Shown here piece after piece: positions 34,768-46,900 of a stretch of 64,000 bases of DNA; the first letter of the stretch is position 1; each line of letters starts with the position of its first letter. The stretch comes from Strigamia acuminata. Its lineage: Eukaryota; Arthropoda; Chilopoda; Geophilomorpha; Linotaeniidae. The position numbers and the translations under genes were made by a program. The notes beneath the pieces are model-generated. The model made no database searches. It saw nothing but the letters and a program-made list of their open reading frames with translations, and was not told the DNA's origin. The stretch is taken from the NCBI GenBank assembly GCA_949358305.1, contig OX442315.1, positions 25,136,427 through 25,200,426 on the forward strand, given 5' to 3'.

Positions 34768-34871
34768 TTTTTGCGCTCTCTTGGTGACTGTGTTTGTTTT
34801 AGTCTTTTTGTAAACTCGTTCTCTGCTTCTGGATGATTATTTGTGGCTCCAACTGCTTCTCTGCTACCATA

Positions 34872-35130
34872 TGTTGGAGTTGAAATAAGTGATGGTCAAG
34901 TTTGAAAGGTTAAACAAGCAAGTAAATTTATTCGTTTTGTACAGGCATATTTATAGTGAGTTGAAAGGTTGTTGAACTGGAAGCTGGTTGGCTGTGTGGT
35001 GCTCCAGTTTTAGTGTTCTCCTCCCACTGCTCATTGTGGTCCGCTCAGGTCCGGGTCAGCGTCCGCTAATCCTTTTAATTGTCCAAGTTGGGGACATATT
35101 GGCGCCTCCGTAATTGCTGGAGTCCCAACA
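34872..35130 (-). repeat. 5' LTR of the copia element
   Basis: 259 bp, no difference from the 3' LTR seen by eye. The tRNA primer-binding site lies immediately inside it on the minus strand. Confidence 0.95.
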
Positions 35131-36051
35131 CTAACCACATCACTTTGGTCTTTAAAGTCTTGGAATACTTTCTGATAATTTAGAGTCGCCTTTCCTTGAG
35201 TCTGAATCAATTTCTTCAACACTGCAGCGACATCTGCCCGTCGTTTACGTGCTGCACTGCTCACTCCAGTTGTTAAAATAGAAATATCAATTTTTCCAGA
35301 TATAGGATCAGTCACAGACTGTTTTAACGCTTCACTATGAAGACTAAATCCAACAATAATAATAAAATATACATTAGAAAACGGTGTTAGCAATTTTTCC
35401 AATACCCGACAGACAAACCGTTTAGCTTCGTTAACATCAACCACCTCTACTTCATTTGAAAGTCGAACTTTGGCATGAGCTTCAGCCAAGCGAATGAGAG
35501 ATTCCAATTGTCGAGGATACGCGGTTATCTGGCCCCGTCCGCTCCCAATTTTTCTCAAGTTAACGTATGCGGGCACTAAATTATACACATATTGTAGTAG
35601 TTGCAATTTGCTGGTCCCGGGATCACCGCACAGTAATGTATTAATTTCTGATCTTTTAAAGTACCGGTAAATTAAGATTAGAATATAAAAAAATAAACAA
35701 TAAATAGATGCTCACCGAAAATTACCGCGACCAGTTGAAGTAAAATCTTTCCTGGTTCCACCAAACAACTGCAATAAAATTCCTTTTTTGATGTCGTCGT
35801 GCTCATGAATGCTTGGAGCTAAGGAATAAAAAATAAATGTGATAAAATTGTCTTAAAAATGCGTTAAGTGTCACGAAACCAACCTAAAGCACGTGATAAT
35901 CTACCGTAGATGTCTGGCGAACTAGCCAACTCCTTCAATTCTTCCAATCTCTCAGCTGGAAATATTCTTTCACTAAATGTGCAATAAAATTTCAATTAAA
36001 ATTTCGATTTAATTACTCTCAAGAAAATATTAACTCGGAATTATCTTCGTA
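35131..36051 (-). pseudogene. Internally deleted MCM4 fragment (copy A, continued)
   Basis: Minus strand carries MCM4 exons for ERIFPAERLEELKELASSPD, PSI(H)[16 protein letters not shown] and LCGDPGTSK(L)QLLQYVYN (Walker A exon), then jumps directly from YNLVP to [13 protein letters not shown]. This loses the Walker B exon and part of its neighbours by deletion, fusing two exons in frame. The rest ([38 protein letters not shown]) matches the other copies. On the 5' side the homology stops inside the exon at 36051. It cannot encode a working helicase: the N-terminal domains and the Walker B motif are absent. Confidence 0.92.
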
Positions 36052-36720
36052 AACGCATGCAGTTTTCTAGATAAGTAAAAATTCGCATTTTTACTTATCT
36101 AGATAACTGGTAACATGTAAACATGGTAAGTGATGCAACAATTACCATGTTTACATGGTCACAGTTTTCCAGATAAGTGAATATTCGGATTTTATTTATC
36201 TGGATAACCGTTTGCGTTTACATGACGTTAGTTTTCTGGTAAACATGACGTCATACGAGAATTACCCATACTGCCCTTTGATTATCTGGAACAACAAAAT
36301 GGCTGTTGATCCATTTCTGCCAAACAAATGAAATGGTGGTTACGAAAGAGGTTTTTGCTCGAATCTTTGCAATGGTGCCTAATATGCAAATTCTGATCCA
36401 AAAAATGGTGGTTTTAGCTGATTTCACATTGATTTCGGTACCAAATGTCGTTGGTACGTAGGCCTAACGTATTTTTACTACAACGATTCGACGATATCTC
36501 GATCCAAGTTTTTGAATTTTCGCATGCACGGGTGTTTACATGCAGTTTTCAATACGCAAAACGCCAAAAATCTAGCTCCTACAACTGGAATTTAGTTTTC
36601 CAGATAAGTCTGTCTTTTCTAGAAAACTGATTTGTTTACATGATCAGTTTTCCAGAAACATATAATTCGCATTTTCACTTATCCAGATAACTGGGTACAT
36701 GTAAACATGGTAAATGTCAC
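36052..36720. repeat. Repeat block with inverted ttttccagataagt/acatgtaaacatgg motifs
   Basis: Both ends contain acttatc(t/c)agataactgg(t/g)acatgtaaacatggtaa, with internal inverted copies of agttttc(c/t)agataagt. It behaves like a non-autonomous DNA element or a cluster of nested ones, inserted where MCM4 homology is lost at 36052. The exact termini are unclear. Confidence 0.5.
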
Positions 36721-36884
36721 ATGAATTTAACGTGTTTCATTGAATTCGTCACATGTCATTTACTTCAATTCATAATCAAAAGTTTTTTTGAATTAACATG
36801 ATTATGAAATAATTCACCTGGTAGGTGTTTGGCGAGACACCCTGTATGGCTTTGGCTTTGTGGGTGAACAGCTAGTTTTTTTCC

Positions 36885-37558
36885 TAACTCGAACAGTCAG
36901 CGACCTAAACGACTCTTTCCTCACCGCGGATGAAACTAGCGACTGGCAGGGCACCTTGTGGTCGATGTACAACCACACGAAAAAAGTTGCGCCATTAAAC
37001 GGCGAAAACAACTCCGTGTATCGCAGCGGCGCGACAATCTCAACGGTCATTCCCGTAGACTTGCACGAGATACACAACAAGCTGACGAATCATTTAAAAG
37101 AAAATTCGCCAACTAATTTGGACGATCTCAACTGGATGGGCAATTTGCTCTCTCTGGTGTGCTCTTCCAAGACCAAACGCATCACCCGCCTCTTCCAGAG
37201 CCCCAAATACGCGCCGGACGCTTCAACCCCCGTCAACTTGCGCTTCAAATCGTCCAATCCTTTCGTCCATCTTCACCAAAACGTAGCAACGGAGAAAAGA
37301 GGTGGCGTCGAGTTTGGTTTGAGCGACGAGGCACCGGTACTAAGTACCGTAGTAACCGTACCGTTATCGAGACCCGATGAATTGGCTTTGGTCAAGATAA
37401 ACGACGTTTCGGAAGGCGTGCCCGTCTTTTTGATATATCCGGTCACCGGAGTTTTGAATTTGTTGAGACATTTCGCTAGTGAACTTCCGGTTCCGTGTTA
37501 CGGACTGCAACAGACGTCGAATGTGCCGGCGGATTCCCTTCAAGTCCTCGCGCAGTAA
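36885..37558 (+). pseudogene. FASN-like 3' fragment with start of thioesterase (copy B)
   Basis: Plus strand from LTRTVSDLNDSFLT to SLQVLAQ, then stop. The first about 375 bp match the end of the FASN-like gene at 49550-49930 with few differences; the remaining about 320 bp, absent from that copy, continue the protein and enter a thioesterase-type domain (VPVFLIYPVTGVLNLLRHFA, VPCYGLQQTSNVPADSLQ). FASN thioesterases continue with the GxSxG nucleophile, which is missing because the fragment ends first. The 5' side begins abruptly at 36885 next to repeat DNA. Confidence 0.85.
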
Positions 37559-37657
37559 TTTATTTTTTGGTTTTTTTAATTAATTTTTTAATTTTTTGTT
37601 TATTTTGGTTTATTTAAAAAACGCGATATTCAAATTTCCGTTAAAACAAAAAAAAGG

Positions 37658-38944
37658 TCACCATTCATGAGTAAACTTCAAATCCAAATTTTTTCTTTTA
37701 ATGAGCGCTCTGATTGCACAGCGAGCCGATCGGTTGATGTTGAAACAACATTCGCAGAACAGCTCAGTCAAAGGGCTTTGACTGTCCACTAATTTTAAAA
37801 TTGGGCTTAAACTAATCAAATTACACTGAAGAAGTTTTAAACACCTGAGATTTGGCATTGCAAATTGTGTAATAAATTCATCAGTTAGCGTGTGGCAGTA
37901 TTCAAATTCTAACTCCTTAATACAGCGGCAGCTTAATAACATTTGCAATTGTAATTCGGTAATCCAACCGCTTATACGCAACTTTTGTAAATTTTTGAAC
38001 AAAAAATGAGTCGAATTTTGCAAATATTCATTATTGTCTAATTCATCATTAAAGCGACAATCTGTCAATGACAAGCTCTGTAAGTTGGGACAGCAGAAGT
38101 CAATATCTCTAACATTGACTTGATTGATGTTTTTAAGATGTAAGCCAATTAATTTCTTCCCTGATGAGTCACGTAATGCTTTGGCAATGTGCGTGCTAAA
38201 ACTAAGATGAATAGGCATCAGCGAAGAAATAACAAACGTACGTAAGTTTGGGAATATAACGGTAGCATTGACCAAATCACAACTGGAGGAAGAATACATA
38301 AATGCCCGTTCAATAGAATAAGTCAATGTTGGATTGGAACTAAGTTCTTGTCTTAAAAGAACGAACAATCTTTTCCAATTAGAATGTTCAAACCGTTTGA
38401 GAAAGGGTAGATTCCTTAAAACAAATAAGCATGCATTAGGGGTTACATTTTTGCAGTCTGATATGTAGAATAATTCTAACTGTAGACAATGTGTAGCGAC
38501 TGCAGTTACAACTTCATCTGTGCAATATTCTTGTCCTTGGAAACTGAGATGTCGTATTTGCGGTAACTGTTTCACCATCTTAATTACGCATTCGGATGAA
38601 ACATTTTCGGATGAAACATTTTCGGAGCTGAGAAACGTTGGAAAACGTGGTGCGATTAATCTTGTAAGATTTTTACCAACCTGGGCTAGATTATCGAAAA
38701 GTGTAGCTTGAGGCAGATCAAACATATATATTACTAGTTCTTTTGTGCCAGAATGAATAAAAATATTAGAATGCAGCCGACGGTTCAGACGATTAAAATA
38801 GCTTTCATTTTGGAGAAAAGTCAAGATCTCTGCAATGAGAATGTTTGGAAGACTCGGTAAAGAAGGATGAATTGTATCGTAATGTGTAGATACCGTTTGA
38901 AAACACAATGTTTCCAAACTTGTTGCTGATTTCGGGAGAGGCAT
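37658..38944 (-). CDS. F-box/leucine-rich-repeat protein, copy 1
   Basis: Single-exon 428-residue ORF from the ATG at 38944 (MPLPKSATSLETLCFQ), the start shared with the paralogue; an upstream in-frame ATG at 39001 would add 19 residues. An F-box-like segment (LPSLPNILIAEILTFLQNES, about residues 25-45) is followed by degenerate LRRs of the Fbxl type (LPQIRHLSFQGQEYCTDEVV, CLQLELFYISDCKNVTPNAC, CPNLQSLSLTDCRFNDELD, CIKELEFEYCHTLTDEFI). Such proteins are substrate receptors of SCF ubiquitin ligases. It differs from copy 2 by balanced in-frame indels, including an extra ENVS repeat, and neither copy has a stop, suggesting constraint. It lies tail-to-tail with the FASN-like fragment. Confidence 0.82.
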   Translation of the reverse strand: MPLPKSATSLETLCFQTVSTHYDTIHPSLPSLPNILIAEILTFLQNESYFNRLNRRLHSNIFIHSGTKELVIYMFDLPQATLFDNLAQVGKNLTRLIAPRFPTFLSSENVSSENVSSECVIKMVKQLPQIRHLSFQGQEYCTDEVVTAVATHCLQLELFYISDCKNVTPNACLFVLRNLPFLKRFEHSNWKRLFVLLRQELSSNPTLTYSIERAFMYSSSSCDLVNATVIFPNLRTFVISSLMPIHLSFSTHIAKALRDSSGKKLIGLHLKNINQVNVRDIDFCCPNLQSLSLTDCRFNDELDNNEYLQNSTHFLFKNLQKLRISGWITELQLQMLLSCRCIKELEFEYCHTLTDEFITQFAMPNLRCLKLLQCNLISLSPILKLVDSQSPLTELFCECCFNINRSARCAIRALIKRKNLDLKFTHEW

Positions 38945-38990
38945 AGTGAGATCAGTCATAAAGAATGAATAAAGAATGTTTACGCCAACT

Positions 38991-39068
38991 CTTTTATACA
39001 TGCTGAACGTTTCGTGTATGTAATAATTGATCGTATTGCGTACATAAAACGTTCAGCATGTATAAAAG
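38991..39068. repeat. 22-bp inverted repeat upstream of F-box copy 1
   Basis: Arms 38991-39012 (cttttatacatgctgaacgt...) and 39047-39068 are exact complements around a 34-bp loop. The left arm covers the upstream alternative ATG of the F-box gene. The equivalent hairpin before copy 2 (about 51690-51775) is partly degenerated. Confidence 0.85.
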
Positions 39069-39495
39069 AGTGTATCTCACCTTTCACACGTTATAACGTT
39101 ATTTACAATTAAAACGAAATAGTGCAGCATTTGTACATTACGTTCCCTAAACTATTATTGCACACATTCCAAACATTCCAAACTTCGAGCCAATAACGTA
39201 TTTTTATTTTTTAAATATTTGTTACAAAATGTTAATTATTCTTTTCTGTCAAAAGACAGCAAAAGTGCTCAAAAGTTCATCTGCAAATAAAATAATTGGA
39301 AAATACACTTGGAAAACGATCGCACCTTGAAATCGCACAAAATTTTTGTCTGTCGTGCCAAGAAGCATATAAAACCCGTGACAATTTAGTGTTTCTCACC
39401 AACCTATTCTTCCTCCCGCATTTATAAATTCAGCAATGGAAAAATTATCAAAGTGAAAATGAAAAAACTAGGGAAAATTAAGTTACAATTTTTTA

Positions 39496-39763
39496 CAGTA
39501 GAACCTCGATTATCGGAACACCGTAATTTAAATGTGCGATTATCCGAAGAGCAGAAGACGATTTTTAAATTGATTTTTAATGTATTTTTGACAATTTTTA
39601 TCCATTTTTGGTCGGTTTTAATGCTTTTTAACAATATTTTAATGGCTTTTTATTTTCATATGCAATATAGTATGTGTATAAACCTAATGTTCGATTATCC
39701 AAACAATTCGGTTTTGTGAACACCCATGTCTCCCAATTAGTTTGGATAATCGAGGTTCTACTG
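39496..39763. mobile_element. Tigger-like MITE (copy B)
   Basis: 268 bp bounded by CAGTAGAACCTCGATTATC and its complement, with TA on each side. It lies just before the ctttgttctttcag acceptor of the TRAF-gene last-exon relic. The original locus at 17.85 kb has no insertion here. The same insertion is present at 52190-52457, so it predates that duplication. Confidence 0.9.
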
Positions 39764-39776
39764 TACTTTGTTCTTT

Positions 39777-40440
39777 CAGAAACAGTACAGTGTAGGCTGC
39801 GTAACCCGGACATAGGACGGGACCCAGAAACTTGTCCGGTCCGGACAATGTCCATTCTGTAGGGCATATACACTCTCTGGTCCGCACAAATGCCACATGT
39901 CCGGACTAGAGAGTTAAAGAAAACCAATTTCTGCTACATTAAAACAATTCAAAAATGCCGATTTTCTAATGAAACAAATTAGAAAAAGAATTAAAAAACA
40001 CTAAAAGTTTAATGAAATTTTAATTTATTGCAGGTTCACAAGGGTTGGAAAAGGAAATTTGCGTTAAAGGTACCGTTGCGCCATGTCCACGTTCGTGAAC
40101 ACATGCAACAGTACCTTTTCCAACCTTTTCCAACCCTTGTAAACATGCAATAAATTAAATTTTTATTTAAATTTTAGTGTTTTGAATTTTTTTTCTAATT
40201 TGTTTCATTAGAAAATTGGCATTTTTGGTTTTTGTCCGGACTACACAGCGCTTAGTCCGGATTCCGGAAGGGGGAGCTGTCCGGACCACAGAGCAAATTT
40301 AGCATTGCTCCTGATTGGTTGGGTCCGGGCCCCGGCAAACTTGTCCAGACCACACAGCTGTCCGGTCGGTACTATGTCCGGGCTACGCAGCCTACACTGT
40401 AATTGATACTTTGATATAAAGAATATGTCACCATAATGTA
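39777..40440 (+). pseudogene. TRAF-gene last-exon relic split by a MITE (copy B)
   Basis: The sequence ctttcagaaacag...attgatactttgatataaag matches the TRAF-type last exon at 17863. It lacks the segment encoding ENQIKKM and is split at TA by the 612-bp MITE at 39788. No other TRAF exons accompany it. Confidence 0.8.
39788..40399. mobile_element. 612-bp MITE with Tc1/mariner-like TA target and internal foldback
   Basis: Terminal repeats CAGTGTAGGCTGCGTAaCCCG and its complement, with TA duplication (39786-39787, 40400-40401). Inner arms repeat gtccgga words and a second inverted pair (aattagaaaa ... ggttggaaaagg), so the centre folds on itself. Absent from the otherwise matching copies at 29.97 and 52.48 kb, hence younger than the duplications. 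Confidence 0.9.
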
Positions 40441-40568
40441 AAACAAAACAAAAAATATTTTTCTTATTTTGTATTTATATATTCATAATTCTTAATTAAA
40501 AAAAATACAAACTGATAATGAATGACATAATCAAAGCTCACCTAACAAACAAATAATAAAAACATAGC

Positions 40569-43123
<2,555 letters not shown>

Positions 43124-43338
43124 AACTTAAATTTTATCGTAAGTTTGGTCTTCATTTACTGGATTTTATTAATTTTCACAGGGGGAACAAGTAAAGTTAC
43201 TTATTTGTACGGATGGTACAATGAATGTTTATTTTATTAACTTTAACAAAAAAAAACACAAATTTGTTTAGATACTACGTGAAACAAACGTGATTTCTCT
43301 TGAATTACAACACATACCGTAACTACCTACCGTAAACT

Positions 43339-43510
43339 CACTTCTGGTAAAAACTGCAGTGAAAACCCAACATTGCCCATAGTTGACGGGTAAACCGGTG
43401 GATTGGATACCCATTCATGCAAAATATCGACACTTCCCTGCCATTCAGTGGGCACTCTACCTCCTTCGTAGTTTCCTGACCAATTGCCAGTCACAATTCA
43501 GTTATCTCCA
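43339..43510 (-). pseudogene. Transglutaminase exon relic
   Basis: Minus strand reads VTGNWSGNYEGGRVPTEWQG then SVDILHEWV, and after one frame change YGQCWVFTAVFT. The G-W-x-G-x-Y-x-G-G block and the active-site YGQCWVF (Cys nucleophile) are the signature of the animal transglutaminase catalytic exon. The frameshift between the two parts, the absence of a good upstream acceptor and the absence of other exons nearby make it a fragment rather than a gene. Confidence 0.75.
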
Positions 43511-43960
43511 TCATTTGAATTAAAGACGTCATTATGGATTTATTTCCTTTTAAAATACAAAACTATTTAGTGCTCATTCCCGAAACATTATGTAGCAACG
43601 GACGCCGCCATTACCGGAAGCTAATGTTACAGAAAGCTCCATAAGACACCTCGCAAGATACCGCCAGGAAACCTCGGCGTTAGGGATTGGCTGTTTAATC
43701 GTCACATCATATGGCGGTATAATCGACGGCAAAATGTGAGCAAATATCCTTTTTATTTAATCAATTCTCAGCCAATTATCCCCGACTTTAATAAGATATA
43801 ATAAATAATTAGTAAAGAAATCAGTAGAGAAATTTTCCAAGCGTGTACGCTAATTTATCATTAAACAAATTTGCATATTCTAATTTTCTTCTTTAATAAA
43901 AAAAATTAATCGCAGTCAGTTCTTATTTGGCTGTCGCAGCATCGAGTTTCTCTCGACGAT

Positions 43961-46900
43961 ATGTCTGCCGTGGTAAATTAATTTGATTGAAACAAATAAC
44001 TTAAATTTAATTTTATTTAAATTAGTTCCAGCAACATGGAGCTTCGCACGACGATGGAATTTACGTTCTCGGAATGTCCTGCAAACTAGAAAATGCCAAC
44101 AACCTCGAAGTAAACATTTGTTAATTTAACATATTCTGAATCAATTTAAAAAAATCAATTTCTATACATTAGGAGTATTGGAAAAATTTAATAATGGGTG
44201 TCGACATGGTTGGCCAATTGGAACCAAGATGGCCGAATAACGTGTACGGTCTTTTCGAAGGATTATCCGTCGTCGAACACATCGATGGATTCGACAGTGA
44301 ATATTTCAATTTTTCGAATGAAAAGGTGAAAATCCGAGCCACAAACAATAAGAAAACTCCAATTCTACATTAATAAATGACAATTTTATTAGGCAAACGA
44401 TATGGACCCACAAATTCGACTTTTACTCGAAGTTGCGACCGAAGCGGTTCTAGATTCCGCAGTGACACCGTTCGACCTTTCCAATTCGAAATGCGGTGTC
44501 TACACCTCGGTTTATAAATCCGAGGTTCAGTCACTCAATTATCCCATCGAGCACTGCTCAACAGCCATGCACGCGGCCGAACTAGCCACTTTTTTCAACC
44601 TAAATGGCCCGTCAATGTGCATCGACAGTGCTTGCAGTTCGTCGTTAATCGCGACTAACTTGGCGTTTAACGATTTAAAATCGAATAAAATCCAATACGC
44701 TCTAGTCACCGGTAAGAAATGACACGAATCGATGCGGATCTTCGTTTATTTGAGGCATTTTTTCTAAAAAAATAGCGACATCTTTGATGTTTTCGCCGAA
44801 CCAAAGTCTTCAGAACTTCCGACTGGGGATGACCTCAAAAACCGGCAAATGTCACACGTGGGACGAGACTGCTGATGGATATGTGCGAGCAGAAGGGATC
44901 TTTGCAATTCTTCTGGGTCGAGGATCCGCACATCCTCGTCTTTACGCGGAAATCGTCGCCGGTGCGAATAATTCGGACGGATACAAACCCAAAGGTGGAA
45001 ATTTTTTTTTTTAATTTCTTTAATTATAAAAATAATACAAATATTTTTCAGGCATTGTCCATCCAAGTAGCGGTGCGTTGTTGAGTTTATTCCGCGAGAT
45101 TTATTCCAAAGTTTCTCTTTCGGAATTGGCGTACATTGAATGCCACGCAACCGGAACCCAGGCCGGAGACGAGGCAGAAACGAGCGCGATCTCTGATATT
45201 TTGAAAGAGAAACACCTGTCCGGGCCTCTTCTAATCGGTTCCTGTAAATCTAACTTGGGACACGCAGAATGGGCTGCCGGTATTAAAATAAAATAAAGCT
45301 AATAAAATTATTTAATTGAATCATTTTAAATTTATTTTTCAGGTTTGGCAAGTCTGATCAAAGCAGTTCTCTGCTTATCCCGTAAAATAATTCCGCCAAA
45401 CATAAATTTGGACACTCCAAACCCAAAAATAACTGGTATAACAGAGGGAAAGCTTGTTCCGGTTACTAAATTGCTCATTCTGCCTGGTAATTTCATGATA
45501 AAATCCATTTAAATTATTAAATTAAAAGAAAAAATTGCAGATGGTTTAGTGGGAGTGACAGCTATGGGATTTGACGGATCAAACTGCCATTTAGTCCTGA
45601 AAGCCGTGAACGCATCTGTTTTCCAAGCTCCGCGTAAATAAAAACACACAATCGGTGAGTTCGACTTGAAATTGAATTTAAATATTACTTGTAGAGAATC
45701 TGTTGGTGTTGACCGCGAGTAGAACTGCGGAAGGATTAGACGAACAAGATAAAGTTGTGTCGACGATGTACGATCCGGAACACCTGTCGTTCGTGAGCCA
45801 GGCTTTTGCGTCCACTTTGTGCGCTTCGATGTTGCATCGCAGAGGTGCGATACACAGTGGAGGGGACAACGTATACAACCGAGTGGAATTTCTCGCAAAT
45901 TCTCACATTCATAATCTGCGACAAGCGGAGGAGGTGTTTATCATCGTGCACGACGTCGGAATGGTTTGGTCCGACGATGAATATTCCATGCCGTGTATTG
46001 ATGCCGAAGATGATAATCCGATGGAATGTGCCATGTTTAAGCAGTGGTTTGAACAAATTAAGGAGAGTTATTTGGCGTATGGGACACCGGGCAGGAGTAT
46101 GGGAGACGGAGAGGATTGCTTAAACGATGTGCTCAGCTGCAGCGCCACTTACATTTTAGGTGAGAAAAAATGAAAAGTTTGGAAAATTGAGAAAATCGAA
46201 GGAAAAATTTAGAAAATTGAGAGAAAAATTGAGCAAATCGAGAGAAAAATTGAGAAAATTGAGAAAATCGCGATATATTTGGGAGAAGAAAAACAGAAAA
46301 TTGAAAATAATTGAAAAAAAATCGAATTAATTTTTTTTTCTTTTGTAGCCATTGTGCGCATGCTGGATGAAGTTGGTGTAAACATAAACGGAAGTGTAGG
46401 AGCTGGTTTAAGTGATTTAATCGCCGGTGCTATCGGTAATTGCCTTCATCCTTACAACGTTATAAGTTTATTGAAAATTATTTCGAAGGTGTTGGACACT
46501 GAAAGTACGATTGTGGATAAAATTTATTACTTCTGTTTAATTTAATTTCTTTTAAATAGCTTCTCATCAGGATATGTACCGGTACGCATTAGAAGTCGAC
46601 TCGGACTTTGATACACTAGAGAAATTATTTCTGTTGGATATTCGCATTGTTTGCATAAATACGTTCCATTCGACCACCATTTCTTTTAAAACTGGCCAAC
46701 AAGAAAGAATTTTAACGGAACTAGATAATAGAAGTAAATTTACAATAGAAAAATCGATAAAAATTGCAAATTAATTAAATATTCATCATTTTGTACAGAT
46801 ATTTCGTACCGACAGATTGCGTTATATCATCCCGGCCTCTACACCGAATATTTGCGGAAGCTTGCCGAATTCTTTGTTGATGGACTTAATGCGAAGCTGA

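Larger units (their letters stand above)
30261..35130 (-). mobile_element. Full-length Ty1/copia LTR retrotransposon
   Basis: 4870 bp bounded by two 259-bp LTRs (30261-30519 and 34872-35130) that appear identical by eye, starting TGTTGGAGTTG and ending GTCCCAACA. A perfect 5-bp target duplication CTAAC flanks the element. Read on the minus strand, the primer-binding site next to the 5' LTR is TGGTAGCAGAG, the half-tRNA initiator-Met type used by copia elements, and a purine-rich GAGAGGAATT precedes the 3' LTR. It carries one uninterrupted gag-pol ORF. Identical LTRs and an open ORF indicate a recent, possibly active insertion. It landed in the last intron of a truncated MCM4 copy, at its splice donor. 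Confidence 0.96.

Noticed and set aside
36814-37080. Minus ORF of 88 codons duplicated at 49347-49922
   Set aside because: Antisense shadow of the FASN-like 3' exon in both copies.
39422-39719. ORFs of 70-88 codons duplicated at 52116-52413
   Set aside because: They lie inside the 268-bp Tigger-like MITE and its flank; duplication follows the segment, not protein conservation.
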